Origin: Jiangella muralis
GTDB lineage: Bacteria > Actinomycetota > Actinomycetes > Jiangellales > Jiangellaceae
Length of the DNA: 64,000 bases
NCBI RefSeq assembly: GCF_001270745.1
Contig: NZ_LFXL01000025.1
Location: 1-64,000 of the forward strand
Direction: 5' to 3'
Every line of letters begins with the position of its first letter. Position 1 is the stretch's first letter. Positions 49,601 to 58,226 of the stretch are shown one piece after another. Position numbers and translations under genes: made by a program. The notes under the pieces are model-generated. The model was given only the letters and a program-made list of their open reading frames with translations. It ran no database searches and had not been told where the DNA came from.

Positions 49601-50203
49601 ATGACCACCATCGATCACCTCACCCTCGAGGTGGCCGACCCCGCGGCCGCCGCCGGCTTCTACACCGACGTTCTCGGCCTGGGCGAGCGGGTCCGGGTGC
49701 GGCCCGCGGGCGCGCCGGCGACCGGCTTCAGCGGCTTTACGCTGTCGCTCGTCGCGTCCCAGCCGAGCACCGTCGACGCGCTCGTCGCCGCCGCCGTCGA
49801 GGCCGGCGCCACCGTGCTGAAACCGGCCTCGAAGTCACTGTGGGGCTACGGCGGAGTCGTCGCGCCCCCGGACGGGACGATCGTGACGTTCGCGTCGACG
49901 TCGAAGAAGGACACCGGCCCGGCCACCAGGCAGGTCGACGACCTCGTCCTCCAACTGGGCGTCGACGACGTGGCCGCGAGCAAGCAGTTCTACGCGGACC
50001 GCGGCCTCACCGTCGCGAAGAGCTTCGGCCGGAAGTACGTCGAGTTCGACACCGGCGCCGTCACGCTGACCCTCAACCGGCGCAAGTCCCTCGCCAAGGT
50101 CGCCGGCGTCGACCCGGACGGCTCCGGAGCGCACGGCGTCGTCATCGCCGGCGCGGACGGCGCGTTCACCGACCCGGACGGGTTCGTCTGGGAACAGAGC
50201 TAG
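49601..50203 (+). CDS. two-module VOC/glyoxalase family protein
   Basis: A 200-residue protein. The first VOC-type half begins TIDHLTLEVADPAAAAGFYT and is followed by a second half (DDLVLQLGVDDVAASKQFYA, ending GAFTDPDGFVWEQ). Actinobacterial proteins of this build are annotated only as glyoxalase-like. AAGGGA lies before ATG 49601. Its stop overlaps the convergent class II DAHP synthase stop by 4 bases. Substrate unknown. Confidence 0.82.
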   Translation: MTTIDHLTLEVADPAAAAGFYTDVLGLGERVRVRPAGAPATGFSGFTLSLVASQPSTVDALVAAAVEAGATVLKPASKSLWGYGGVVAPPDGTIVTFASTSKKDTGPATRQVDDLVLQLGVDDVAASKQFYADRGLTVAKSFGRKYVEFDTGAVTLTLNRRKSLAKVAGVDPDGSGAHGVVIAGADGAFTDPDGFVWEQS

Positions 50204-51561
50204 TTCGGGGACTCGAGCAGCTCGGCGACGAGGAAGGCCAGTTCCAGCGACTGGGTGCGGTTCAGCCGCGGGTCACAGACGGTCTCGTAGCGGCTGCCCA
50301 GGCCGTCCTCGGCGATGGGGTCGCCGCCGCCGACGCACTCGGTGACGTCGTCGCCGGTCAGCTCGACGTGGATGCCGCCGGGGTGGGTGCCCAGCGCCCG
50401 GTGCACCTCGAAGAAGCCGCGTACCTCGTCGACGACGTCGTCGAAGCGGCGGGTCTTGTGGCCGCTGGCCGCCTCGTAGGTGTTGCCGTGCATCGGGTCG
50501 CAGATCCAGGACGCGACCAGGCCGTCGGCGGTCGCCTTCTGGACCAGCGCCGGCAGCGCGTCGCGGATCTTCCCGGCGCCCATGCGGGTGACGAAGGTCA
50601 GACGGCCGGGCTCGCGTTCGGGGTCCAGCTTGTTGGCCAGCGCGAGCAGGTCGTCGGGCGTCGTCGTCGGCCCGACCTTGACGCCGATGGGGTTGCGGAT
50701 GCGGGCCGCGAACTCCAGGTGAGCGCCGTCGAGCTGGCGGGTCCGCTCGCCGATCCACACGTAGTGCCCGGACACGTCGTACGGCGCGCCGGTGCGGGAG
50801 TCGACGCGGGTCAGCGCCAGCTCGTAGTCGAGCAGCAGCGCCTCGTGGCTGGAGTACAGCTCGACGGTGCGCAGCTGGTCGGCGTCGATCTCGATGGCCC
50901 GCATGAACGACAGCGCCTGCTCCAGCCGCCCGGCCAGCCGCTCGTAGCGCTGCCCGGCCGGCGACGTGCGGACGAAGTCGGTGTTCCAGGCGTGCACCTG
51001 GTGCAGGTCGGCGAACCCGCCGCCGACGAAGCCGCGGGTGAGGTTCAGCGTGGCCGCCGACGCGTGGTACGCCCGGACCATGCGGTGCGGGTCGGGCTCG
51101 CGGGCGTCGGGCGTGAACTCGAAGTCGTTGACGATGTCGCCGCGGAAGGCGGGCAGCGTGACGCCGTTGCGGGTCTCGGTGGACTTCGACCGCGGCTTGG
51201 CGTACTGGCCGGCCAGCCGGGCGATCTTCACGACCGGGACGCTGGCGGCGTAGGTGAGCACGACCGCCATCTGCAGCAGCGTCTTCAGCTTGTTGCGCAC
51301 GTTGTCGGCGCTGACCCCGGCGAACGTCTCGGCGCAGTCGCCGCCCTGCAGGACGAACGCTTCACCGCGGGAGACGGCGGCCAGCCGCTCGCGCAGCACG
51401 TCGCACTCGCCGGCGAACACCAGCGGCGGCATGGCGCGCAGCTGCGCGACGGCGTCCTGGACGGCGGCGGGGTCGGGCCACTCGGGCTGCTGGCCGGCCG
51501 GCAGCGCGCCGACGGCCTCCGTCAGCTCGGTGTACAGCGCAAGGTCCTCCGGAGAGTTCAC
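50200..51561 (-). CDS. aroG: 3-deoxy-7-phosphoheptulonate synthase, class II (plant type)
   Basis: A 453-residue class II DAHP synthase, the type of M. tuberculosis AroG. Signatures: FVLQGGDCAETFAGVSADNV, KIARLAGQYAKPRS, YHASAATLNLTRGF, HFAA-type region HLEFAARIRNPIGVKVGPTT, and WICDPMHGNTYEA. It catalyses the same reaction as the class I enzyme at 38269-39324. GTG 51561 is the start of best fit (MNSPEDLALYTELTE); the ribosome site is weak. It stands alone, divergent from pfp. Confidence 0.95.
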   Translation of the reverse strand: MNSPEDLALYTELTEAVGALPAGQQPEWPDPAAVQDAVAQLRAMPPLVFAGECDVLRERLAAVSRGEAFVLQGGDCAETFAGVSADNVRNKLKTLLQMAVVLTYAASVPVVKIARLAGQYAKPRSKSTETRNGVTLPAFRGDIVNDFEFTPDAREPDPHRMVRAYHASAATLNLTRGFVGGGFADLHQVHAWNTDFVRTSPAGQRYERLAGRLEQALSFMRAIEIDADQLRTVELYSSHEALLLDYELALTRVDSRTGAPYDVSGHYVWIGERTRQLDGAHLEFAARIRNPIGVKVGPTTTPDDLLALANKLDPEREPGRLTFVTRMGAGKIRDALPALVQKATADGLVASWICDPMHGNTYEAASGHKTRRFDDVVDEVRGFFEVHRALGTHPGGIHVELTGDDVTECVGGGDPIAEDGLGSRYETVCDPRLNRTQSLELAFLVAELLESPN

Positions 51562-51693
51562 GTGTTACAGGGTAGGCCGCGGCGTGTTCCGGCGGCCGCG
51601 GACGCCCACACCCCGGACAGCCCGCCGTAACGGCGCGCGCGCCGAATGTAGGGTGTCAGGCGATCCGTCCCTCCCGACAGAAGGTCACCTCAC

Positions 51694-52908
51694 ATGCCCG
51701 AGAGCACACCGGTGCGCAAGGTCGCGATGCTCACGGCCGGCGGCCTGGCCCCGTGCCTGTCGTCGGCCGTCGGCGGCCTGATCGAGCGGTACACCGAGAT
51801 CGCGCCCGAGGTCGAGGTCATCGCCTACCTCGACGGCTACGCGGGCCTGCTGACCGGCCGCTCCATCACCGTCTCGCCCGAGATGCGGGCCACGGCGTCG
51901 CGGCTGCACCGGTTCGGCGGCTCCCCCATCGGCAACAGCCGGGTCAAGCTCACCAACGTCGCCGACTGCGTCAAGCGCGGGCTGGTCCAGGAGGGCCAGG
52001 ACCCGCTGCACGTGGCCGCCGAGCAGCTCACCCGCGACGGCGTCGACGTGCTGCACACCATCGGCGGCGACGACACCAACACCACGGCCGCCGACCTCGC
52101 CGCTTACCTCGCGACCAACGACTACGAGCTGACCGTCGTCGGGCTGCCGAAGACCGTCGACAACGACATCGTGCCGGTGCGGCAGAGCCTGGGCGCCTGG
52201 ACGGCCGCCGAGCAGGGCTCGATCTACGCCCGCAACATCATCGCCGAGCATTCGTCCAACCCGCGCATGCTGATCGTGCACGAGGTCATGGGCCGGCACT
52301 GCGGCTGGCTGACGGCGGCGACGGCGCGCGTCTACCGCAAGTGGCTGGCCGCGCAGGAGTGGGCGCCCGAGCTGGGCGTCGACCCGCGCCGCTGGGACGT
52401 CCACGCCGTGTACCTGCCGGAGCAGAAGCTCGACCTCGACGCCGAGGCCGGCCGGCTGCGCTCGCTGATGGACGAGCTGGGCTGCGTCAACATCTTCCTG
52501 TCCGAGGGCGCCGGTGTCGACGCCATCGTCGGCGAGCTCGAGGCGGCCGGCGAGGAGGTCCCGCGCGACCCGTTCGGCCACGTCAAGATCGACAAGATCA
52601 ACCCCGGCGCCTGGTTCGCGAAGCAGTTCGCCGCCCGCGTCGGCGCCGAGAAGGTCATGGTGCAGAAGAGCGGCTACTTCAGCCGGTCCGCCGCGGCCAA
52701 CTCCGACGACCTGCGGCTGATCAAGAGCTGCACCGACCTCGCCGTCGAGTGCGCGCTGCGGCACGAGGGCGGGCTGATCGGGCACGACGAGGAGCGCGGC
52801 GGCCGGCTGCGCGCCATCGAGTTCGACCGCATCAAGGGCGGCAAGGAGTTCGATCCGTCCACGCCCTGGTTCGCCGACCTGATCGGGGCGATCGGGCAGC
52901 CGGCCTGA
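51694..52908 (+). CDS. pfp: pyrophosphate-dependent 6-phosphofructokinase
   Basis: A 404-residue PFK-family enzyme. TIGGDDTNTTAADLA has Asp where ATP-PFKs have Gly (GGDGS), the mark of pyrophosphate use; LPKTVDNDIV carries the catalytic Asp and the adjacent Lys, and HEVMGRHCGWL binds sugar phosphate. It interconverts fructose 6-phosphate and fructose 1,6-bisphosphate reversibly. The start is ATG 51694, 14 bases after AGAAGG. Its stop overlaps the only usable start of the acyltransferase gene. Confidence 0.93.
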   Translation: MPESTPVRKVAMLTAGGLAPCLSSAVGGLIERYTEIAPEVEVIAYLDGYAGLLTGRSITVSPEMRATASRLHRFGGSPIGNSRVKLTNVADCVKRGLVQEGQDPLHVAAEQLTRDGVDVLHTIGGDDTNTTAADLAAYLATNDYELTVVGLPKTVDNDIVPVRQSLGAWTAAEQGSIYARNIIAEHSSNPRMLIVHEVMGRHCGWLTAATARVYRKWLAAQEWAPELGVDPRRWDVHAVYLPEQKLDLDAEAGRLRSLMDELGCVNIFLSEGAGVDAIVGELEAAGEEVPRDPFGHVKIDKINPGAWFAKQFAARVGAEKVMVQKSGYFSRSAAANSDDLRLIKSCTDLAVECALRHEGGLIGHDEERGGRLRAIEFDRIKGGKEFDPSTPWFADLIGAIGQPA

Positions 52909-54998
52909 CTTCCCCCGCGACGGCGACAGCCGGAGCCGAGGCACGTCCTCGGTTCCGGCCGGACGTCGAGGGCCTGCGCGCCGTCGCGGTGCTGCTCGTG
53001 CTCGCCTACCACGCGGGCCTGCCGCTGGTCAGCGGCGGGTTCGTCGGCGTGGACGTGTTCTTCGTCATCTCCGGGTTCCTCATCACCGGGCTGATCCTGC
53101 GCGAGGTCGAATCGACCGGGCGGCTGCGGCTGGGCCGCTTCTACGCCCGCCGGATCCGCCGGCTGCTCCCCGCGACGGCGGTCGTGCTGGCCGCGACGGC
53201 CGGGCTGACGATCCTGCTGCTGCCGCCGCTGCGCTGGCCGTCGGTGGCCGGCGACATCGCGGCGTCGGCGACGTACGTGGTGAACTGGGGCCTGGCCGCG
53301 AACTCGGTCGACTACCTGGCCGCGGGCGACGCGCCCAGCCCCGTGCAGCACTTCTGGTCGCTGGCCGTCGAGGAGCAGTTCTACGTCGTCTGGCCACTGC
53401 TGATCATCGCGCTGGTGTGGTGGCGGCGGCGCCGCCGCGGCGGATCGGTGCGGCGGACGCTGCTGGCCGGGCTCGCGGTGGTCGCGGTCCCGTCGTTCGC
53501 GTGGTCGGTGCACCTGACGGCGGCGGCGCCCGGCGCGGCGTACTTCGTGTCGACGACGCGGGCGTGGGAGCTGGCGGCAGGTGCGGCGGTGGCGATCGGC
53601 GCGCGGCGGCTGGAGCGGCTGCCGGCGTGGGCGTCCGGCGCGCTGGCCGGCGGCGGGCTCGCGGCCGTCGGCTGGGCGGCGCTGAGCTACGACGCGGCGA
53701 CGGCGTTCCCGGGCGTGGCGGCGCTGGTGCCGGTGCTCGGGACGGCAGCGGTGATCGCGGCGGGCGTGGCGAGCGTGCGTACGGTGCCGGGGCGTGTTCT
53801 CGGGAGCGCACCGATGCGGTGGGTGGGCGGGCTGTCGTACTCGCTGTACCTGTGGCACTGGCCGCTGCTGCTGACCGCCGGCGCGGTGTGGGGCGCGCTG
53901 TCGCCGCAGCAGGGCACGCTGGTGGTGCTGGCCGCGTTCGTGCCGGCCTGGCTCACGCACCGGCTGGTCGAGGCGCCGATCCATCACGCCCGTGTGCTCG
54001 CCGTCCGGCCGCGGCGGGCGTTCGCCGTCGGGGTGGCGGCGACGGCGACGGCGCTGCTGGCCGCGCTGGTCACCGTCAAGGCGGTCCCGGAGTACGCGAC
54101 CGCCGACGCCGCGCCCGGCGCCGCCGTCCTCGCACCCGACCCGGCCGGCGACCCCGACGGCGTCCCCGTCGACCAGGTGCCCGCGATGACGCCGGACCCG
54201 ATCGACGTCCCCGAGGACAACCCGGACATCTATCCCGATGGCTGCCAGCAGAACGCCGAGGACGCCGACCTCGCCAGTTGCGCGTATGGCGACCTCGACG
54301 CCGGCCGCGTCATCGCGCTGGCCGGCGACTCGCACGCGGCGCAATGGCAGCCCGCGCTGGACGTGCTGGGCGAGCGGTACGGCTGGCGGATCGAGACCTA
54401 CACGAAGTCGTCCTGCGGGTTCTTCTCCGTCGAGGTCACGACGGCGGCCGGCGCGCCGTACACGTCCTGCCGAGACTGGAACGAGGCGCTGCTGGACCGC
54501 CTGACCGGGCCGGACCGGCCGGACCTCGTGGTGACGTCGGGCAGCAACTCCTACCGGGTGTGGGAGGACGGCCGCGAGCTGGACGACGACGCCAGCGCCG
54601 ACCGGCTGGCCGACGGGCTGCGCGACAGCTGGCAGGCGGTGCGCGACGCCGGGGTGGAGCTGGTCGTGCTGGAGAACACGCCGTGGCTCGAGCAGGACCC
54701 GGCCGAATGCGTCAGCGCGAAGCCGGACCGCCTCACCGAGTGCGCCCAGCCGCGCGCCGACGCCGTCGAGAAGGCCGGCGACGAACAGCGGGTCGCCGCC
54801 GGTCAGCTGGGCAACGTCGACGTCGTCGACCTCAACCGGGCCATCTGCCCGACCGACGAGTGCCCCGCGGTCATCGGCAACGTGGTGGTCTGGCGCGACG
54901 ACCACCACCTCACCGCGACGTACGCGCGCAGCCTCACATCGCACCTGGACCCGCAGCTGCGCCCGTACCTCGCCCCGGTCCGCCGGTCAGCCGCCTAG
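52905..54998 (+). CDS. membrane acyltransferase with SGNH domain (OafA/YrhL type)
   Basis: A ~697-residue acyltransferase-3 protein. The start of the domain, FRPDVEGLRAVAVLLVLAYH, contains the catalytic His; GVDVFFVISGFLITGLIL and HFWSLAVEEQFYVVWPLL follow in a ~10-span membrane region. The C-terminal extracellular domain is SGNH-type (ALAGDSHAAQW, later WRDDHHLTATYA with the catalytic Asp/His). It should O-acetylate an envelope glycan. No ATG, GTG or TTG lies between the pfp region and the conserved N-terminus; the best start is CTG 52905, overlapping the pfp stop as CTGA. It ends 12 bases inside the convergent PBP gene. Confidence 0.85.
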   Translation: MTSPATATAGAEARPRFRPDVEGLRAVAVLLVLAYHAGLPLVSGGFVGVDVFFVISGFLITGLILREVESTGRLRLGRFYARRIRRLLPATAVVLAATAGLTILLLPPLRWPSVAGDIAASATYVVNWGLAANSVDYLAAGDAPSPVQHFWSLAVEEQFYVVWPLLIIALVWWRRRRRGGSVRRTLLAGLAVVAVPSFAWSVHLTAAAPGAAYFVSTTRAWELAAGAAVAIGARRLERLPAWASGALAGGGLAAVGWAALSYDAATAFPGVAALVPVLGTAAVIAAGVASVRTVPGRVLGSAPMRWVGGLSYSLYLWHWPLLLTAGAVWGALSPQQGTLVVLAAFVPAWLTHRLVEAPIHHARVLAVRPRRAFAVGVAATATALLAALVTVKAVPEYATADAAPGAAVLAPDPAGDPDGVPVDQVPAMTPDPIDVPEDNPDIYPDGCQQNAEDADLASCAYGDLDAGRVIALAGDSHAAQWQPALDVLGERYGWRIETYTKSSCGFFSVEVTTAAGAPYTSCRDWNEALLDRLTGPDRPDLVVTSGSNSYRVWEDGRELDDDASADRLADGLRDSWQAVRDAGVELVVLENTPWLEQDPAECVSAKPDRLTECAQPRADAVEKAGDEQRVAAGQLGNVDVVDLNRAICPTDECPAVIGNVVVWRDDHHLTATYARSLTSHLDPQLRPYLAPVRRSAA

Positions 54999-57020
54999 GA
55001 ATGCCTCCAGCAGCGGGCCGGCGGTGCGCGAGCCGGACTCGCCGTCCTCGACGAACGCCGCGACGGCGAGGTCGCCCTGGGTGGCGATCATCCAGGCATG
55101 CAGGCGGATCTCACCGTCGGCGTCGTACTCCGCGGTGCCGGTCTTCGCGCCGACGGGGTCGCCGGGGACGTCGCCGAGGAAGGCGCCGCTGCCGTCCTCG
55201 ACCACGGCGCGCATGAGGTCCTGCAGGACGGCCGCCTCGTCGGCAGTCAGCGTGCTCTCGGGCGCCGCGGCGGCCGGGTCGACCAGCGTCGGCGCCACGG
55301 TGTGCCCGGCGGCGACCGAGGCGGCCACCGTCGCCATGGCCAGCGGCGACGCCAGCACCTCGCCCTGGCCGATCATCGACGCGGCGTGCGCGGTGCCGTC
55401 GGCCTCGGCCGGGACGGCGCCGAGGAAGGCCGGCGCGCCGGCCTGGTACTCGGCGCCGAGCCCCAGCGACGCCGCGGCCTGCGCCAGCGCGGCCTGGTCG
55501 GCGACGCCGTTCTGGCTGATGAAGGCCGTGTTGCAGGAGTTCGCGACGGCCTGGCGCAGGGTGATGTCGCCGATGGCGCCGGACGGGTAGTCGTCGTAGT
55601 TCTCGAACGCGCGGCCGTCGACGGTGACCGTCGGGGTGCACGGCACGGTCGACTCGGCGGTCAGCCCGGCGCGCAGCAGCGCCAGCGACGTCACCACCTT
55701 GAAGGTCGAGCCGGGCGCGTACTGCCCGACCGTCGCCGTCGAGTAGCCCTCGCCGCCCGGCCCGCTGGCGGCGGCCACGACGGCGCCGGTGGACGGCTGG
55801 ATCGCGACGATGGCGCTGGCCGGGCCGACGTCGGCGAGGATGCTCTCGGCGCGGGTCTGCAGGTCGATGTCGAGCGTCGTCGCCAGCGGGGTGCCGGCCA
55901 CCGGCTCGCGCTCGAACAGCACCTCCGGCTCGGCCGGCGCGGGCTCCTCGGCCTCGGCCGACGGGGACGCGCTGGGGTCGGTCGTGGCATCGGCGGACGG
56001 CTCCGGCGGCACCAGCTCGACGACGATCCCGGGCGTGCCGCCGAGCTGCGCGTCGTACTGCTCCTGGAGCCCGGACAGCCCCACGATGTCGCCGGCCTCG
56101 ATGCGGTCGGAGGCCTCGACCTGCTCGGCCGTCGCCTCACCGACGGTGCCGAGGATCGGCCGGGCGAAGTCGCGGGTCGGGGCCAGCGCACGGGTGTCCT
56201 CGATGGCGGCGGCGCCCTCGATGGCCGCGATCTGGTCCAGCAGCGGTGCGGCGTCGCCCTCGCGCAGCGTGATGGCCTCGACGAACGCACGCTCCCCCGC
56301 GTTCTGCACACGCTCGGTGAAGCCGGCCGGGTCGACGCCCGCCAACTCGGCCAGCGACGCCGCGGAAGCGGGCGCCAGCGCGGCGTCGACCTGGGTCTTG
56401 TCGATGCCGACCCGGTAGACCGGGCGCTCAGTGACGACGACCTCGCCGCCCGCGCCCAGGATGTCCGCGCGCTGGGCCTGGCTCCGGGACAGGTCGAGGG
56501 TGGCGCCCTCGGTGAGCTGCGGGTGCAGGATGGCCGGCGACCAGTCGACGGTCCAGCCTGCCTCGGTGTCCTCGGCGACGCGCAGGGTCGCGGTGGTCTG
56601 ATACGTCCAGTCGAACTGATCCGGCGAGCCGTCGGCGGGCGTCTCGGCCGGGGTGGTGGCCGCTTCCGTGGGAGGCGCGGACCCCGTCGGCGCCTTGCCT
56701 GGCGCGCTGAGCCGGTCGAAGTCCCAGGCGATGTCGATCGTCACCTCACGGGTGTTCTCGTCGACCTCGGTGATCTCGTCGAACCCGATCCGGTACATCA
56801 GGTCGCCCATGCCCGCTTTGATCGCCTCGACGGCGGCCGCAGCGGCCTCGGGGGTGGTGTTGCCGAGCGGGACATCGGTGAAGTCACCGTTGACGAGCGC
56901 GCCGGCCAACGCCTCGGCGACCGGTGTGGCGTCGGGCGGGTCGTCGCCGCTGCACCCCGCCGCCGTCGCCACCAACACGCCCCCGGCCACCAGCGCGAAC
57001 GCCCTGTTCGTCCCGATCAT
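54987..57020 (-). CDS. lipoprotein penicillin-binding transpeptidase (class B PBP, MecA_N-like)
   Basis: A 677-residue class B PBP anchored as a lipoprotein (lipobox ATAAGC, Cys ~23). Residues ~30-170 look like the NTF2-like MecA N-terminal domain (ALAGALVNGDFTDVPLG, MYRIGFDEITEVDE). A PBP dimerisation domain follows, then the transpeptidase: YAPGSTFKVVTSL (nucleophile Ser in STFK), AVANSCNTAF (SxN) and GAKTGTAEYD (KTG). It cross-links peptidoglycan outside the cell. The MecA-type layout allows low beta-lactam affinity, which is inference. ATG 57020 with GGGAG. It lies 207 bases downstream of the beta-lactamase gene on the same strand. Confidence 0.92.
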   Translation of the reverse strand: MIGTNRAFALVAGGVLVATAAGCSGDDPPDATPVAEALAGALVNGDFTDVPLGNTTPEAAAAAVEAIKAGMGDLMYRIGFDEITEVDENTREVTIDIAWDFDRLSAPGKAPTGSAPPTEAATTPAETPADGSPDQFDWTYQTTATLRVAEDTEAGWTVDWSPAILHPQLTEGATLDLSRSQAQRADILGAGGEVVVTERPVYRVGIDKTQVDAALAPASAASLAELAGVDPAGFTERVQNAGERAFVEAITLREGDAAPLLDQIAAIEGAAAIEDTRALAPTRDFARPILGTVGEATAEQVEASDRIEAGDIVGLSGLQEQYDAQLGGTPGIVVELVPPEPSADATTDPSASPSAEAEEPAPAEPEVLFEREPVAGTPLATTLDIDLQTRAESILADVGPASAIVAIQPSTGAVVAAASGPGGEGYSTATVGQYAPGSTFKVVTSLALLRAGLTAESTVPCTPTVTVDGRAFENYDDYPSGAIGDITLRQAVANSCNTAFISQNGVADQAALAQAAASLGLGAEYQAGAPAFLGAVPAEADGTAHAASMIGQGEVLASPLAMATVAASVAAGHTVAPTLVDPAAAAPESTLTADEAAVLQDLMRAVVEDGSGAFLGDVPGDPVGAKTGTAEYDADGEIRLHAWMIATQGDLAVAAFVEDGESGSRTAGPLLEAFLGG

Positions 57021-57132
57021 CGCTCCCCGTTCCTGCCCCGTCGTCCGACACACCCGAGGGTGTGTCTCCCGGGCGACACACCATAGCGCCAATGCACGTT
57101 CGCCCCGCGCTCACCGAAGGCCGTTCCCGCCG

Positions 57133-57205
57133 CTGGAGGTCTGCCGTCACATCCGACTGCAGACCCCCATCGCGATGGAGGTCTGCAGTCACATCCGACG
57201 GCAGA
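57133..57205. repeat. 42-bp tandem repeat with internal palindrome
   Basis: GGAGGTCTGC-(C/A)-GTCACATCCGAC is repeated at 57135 and 57177 with a 42-base period. The units meet at CCATCGCGATGG (57168-57179), which is flanked by CTGCAGACC and GGTCTGCAG to make a longer inverted repeat (57157-57187). It lies between the beta-lactamase stop (57228) and the PBP start (57020), so it may be a terminator, an operator or a dispersed repeat. Confidence 0.7.
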
Positions 57206-57227
57206 GCTCCAGCGTGCCGAACGACCA

Positions 57228-58115
57228 TCAGCCGAGCCGCCGCACCACCAGCCGGGCCACGTCGGCCAGGGCGGCGTCGACGCGCGGGGCGTCACGTTCC
57301 GCGCGGCGGCTCATCGCAACCATGACGATCGGCTGGCCGGCCGGGTTCCACGCCACCCCGGCGTCGTTGTTGCTGCCGTAGTCGCCGGCGCCGGTCTTGT
57401 CGGCCAGCCGCCAGCCGTCCGGCAGCACGTCGCGGAAGCGCGGACCGGACGTCGTGTTCGCCAGCATCCAGTCGCGCAGCCGCCGCCGGTCGCCGGATCG
57501 CAGCAGGTCGCCGACGAGCAGGCCGGCGAACGTGCGGGCCAGTGCCGCCGGCGTCGAAGTGTCGCGGACATCGCCCGGCTCGGCCGAGTTCAGCTCGATC
57601 TCCCAGCGGTCCAGCCGGGTCGCGTCGTCGCCGATCGACCGGGCGAACGCGGTCAGCCCGCGCGGCCCGCCGAGCTCGCGCAGCAGCAGGTTCCCGGCGG
57701 CGTTGTCGCTGTAGCGGATCGCGGCGTCACACAGCTCCGCGACGGTCATGCCGGTGTCGACGTGCTCGGCCGTGATCAGCGAGTTCGGCACGATGTCGGC
57801 CGGCGGGTACCAGACGCGGTGCTCCAGCCGGGACACGTCGAGGTCGCGCAGGACGGCGGCCGCGGCGATCGACTTGAACACCGACAGGATCGGGAACCGG
57901 TCGCCGGGCCGGTGCGCGAGCCGGGCGCCGGTCGCGAGGTTCGTGGCGCTGACGCCGAGCGTGACGTCGTAGGCGCGCTCCAGCTCGCGGACCGCCGGGT
58001 CCAGACCGGAGCCGGACGCACCGGCGCTGCCGGTGCCGAGCAGGCCGGCCGACGCGGCCAGCGGGACGGCCAGGCCGGCCCGCAGAACGGTGCGGCGGCT
58101 GAGCGGACGGGTCAT
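57228..58115 (-). CDS. class A beta-lactamase, Tat-exported
   Basis: A 295-residue serine beta-lactamase. The N-terminus MTRPLSRRTVLRAGLAVPLA is a twin-arginine signal. The class A motifs are complete: SVFK (active Ser 70-type), YSDNAAGN (SDN), EIELN (Glu166-type with Asn170) and DKTGAGDYGSNND (KTG). It hydrolyses beta-lactams outside the membrane. GAGGAGG precedes ATG 58115. It is divergent from a LysR regulator with a T-N11-A site between them, the arrangement of inducible AmpR-type or BlaA-type systems. Substrate range cannot be read from sequence. Confidence 0.93.
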   Translation of the reverse strand: MTRPLSRRTVLRAGLAVPLAASAGLLGTGSAGASGSGLDPAVRELERAYDVTLGVSATNLATGARLAHRPGDRFPILSVFKSIAAAAVLRDLDVSRLEHRVWYPPADIVPNSLITAEHVDTGMTVAELCDAAIRYSDNAAGNLLLRELGGPRGLTAFARSIGDDATRLDRWEIELNSAEPGDVRDTSTPAALARTFAGLLVGDLLRSGDRRRLRDWMLANTTSGPRFRDVLPDGWRLADKTGAGDYGSNNDAGVAWNPAGQPIVMVAMSRRAERDAPRVDAALADVARLVVRRLG

Positions 58116-58198
58116 CGGTTCCTCCTCGGGCGGTACGGCCAACGCCGCCACCGTCGCAAGGCGGCCGCGGCGATGTCCAAGACGCAACCGCCACCGAT

Positions 58199-58217
58199 CC
58201 ATGCCGAATGGGTATGG
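58199..58217. promoter_or_regulatory. LysR-type T-N11-A binding site between bla and its regulator
   Basis: CCAT (58199-58202), 11 bases, then ATGG (58214-58217) is a symmetric T-N11-A element in the 111-base bla/lysR divergent gap, 10 bases before the LysR start. LysR proteins bind such sites, so it could mediate both autoregulation and bla induction. Confidence 0.55.
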
Positions 58218-58226
58218 TGGCTGCCC

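Noticed and set aside
57133-57205. CRISPR-like direct repeats
   Set aside because: Only two units, imperfect, with no spacer-sized unique sequence and no cas genes.
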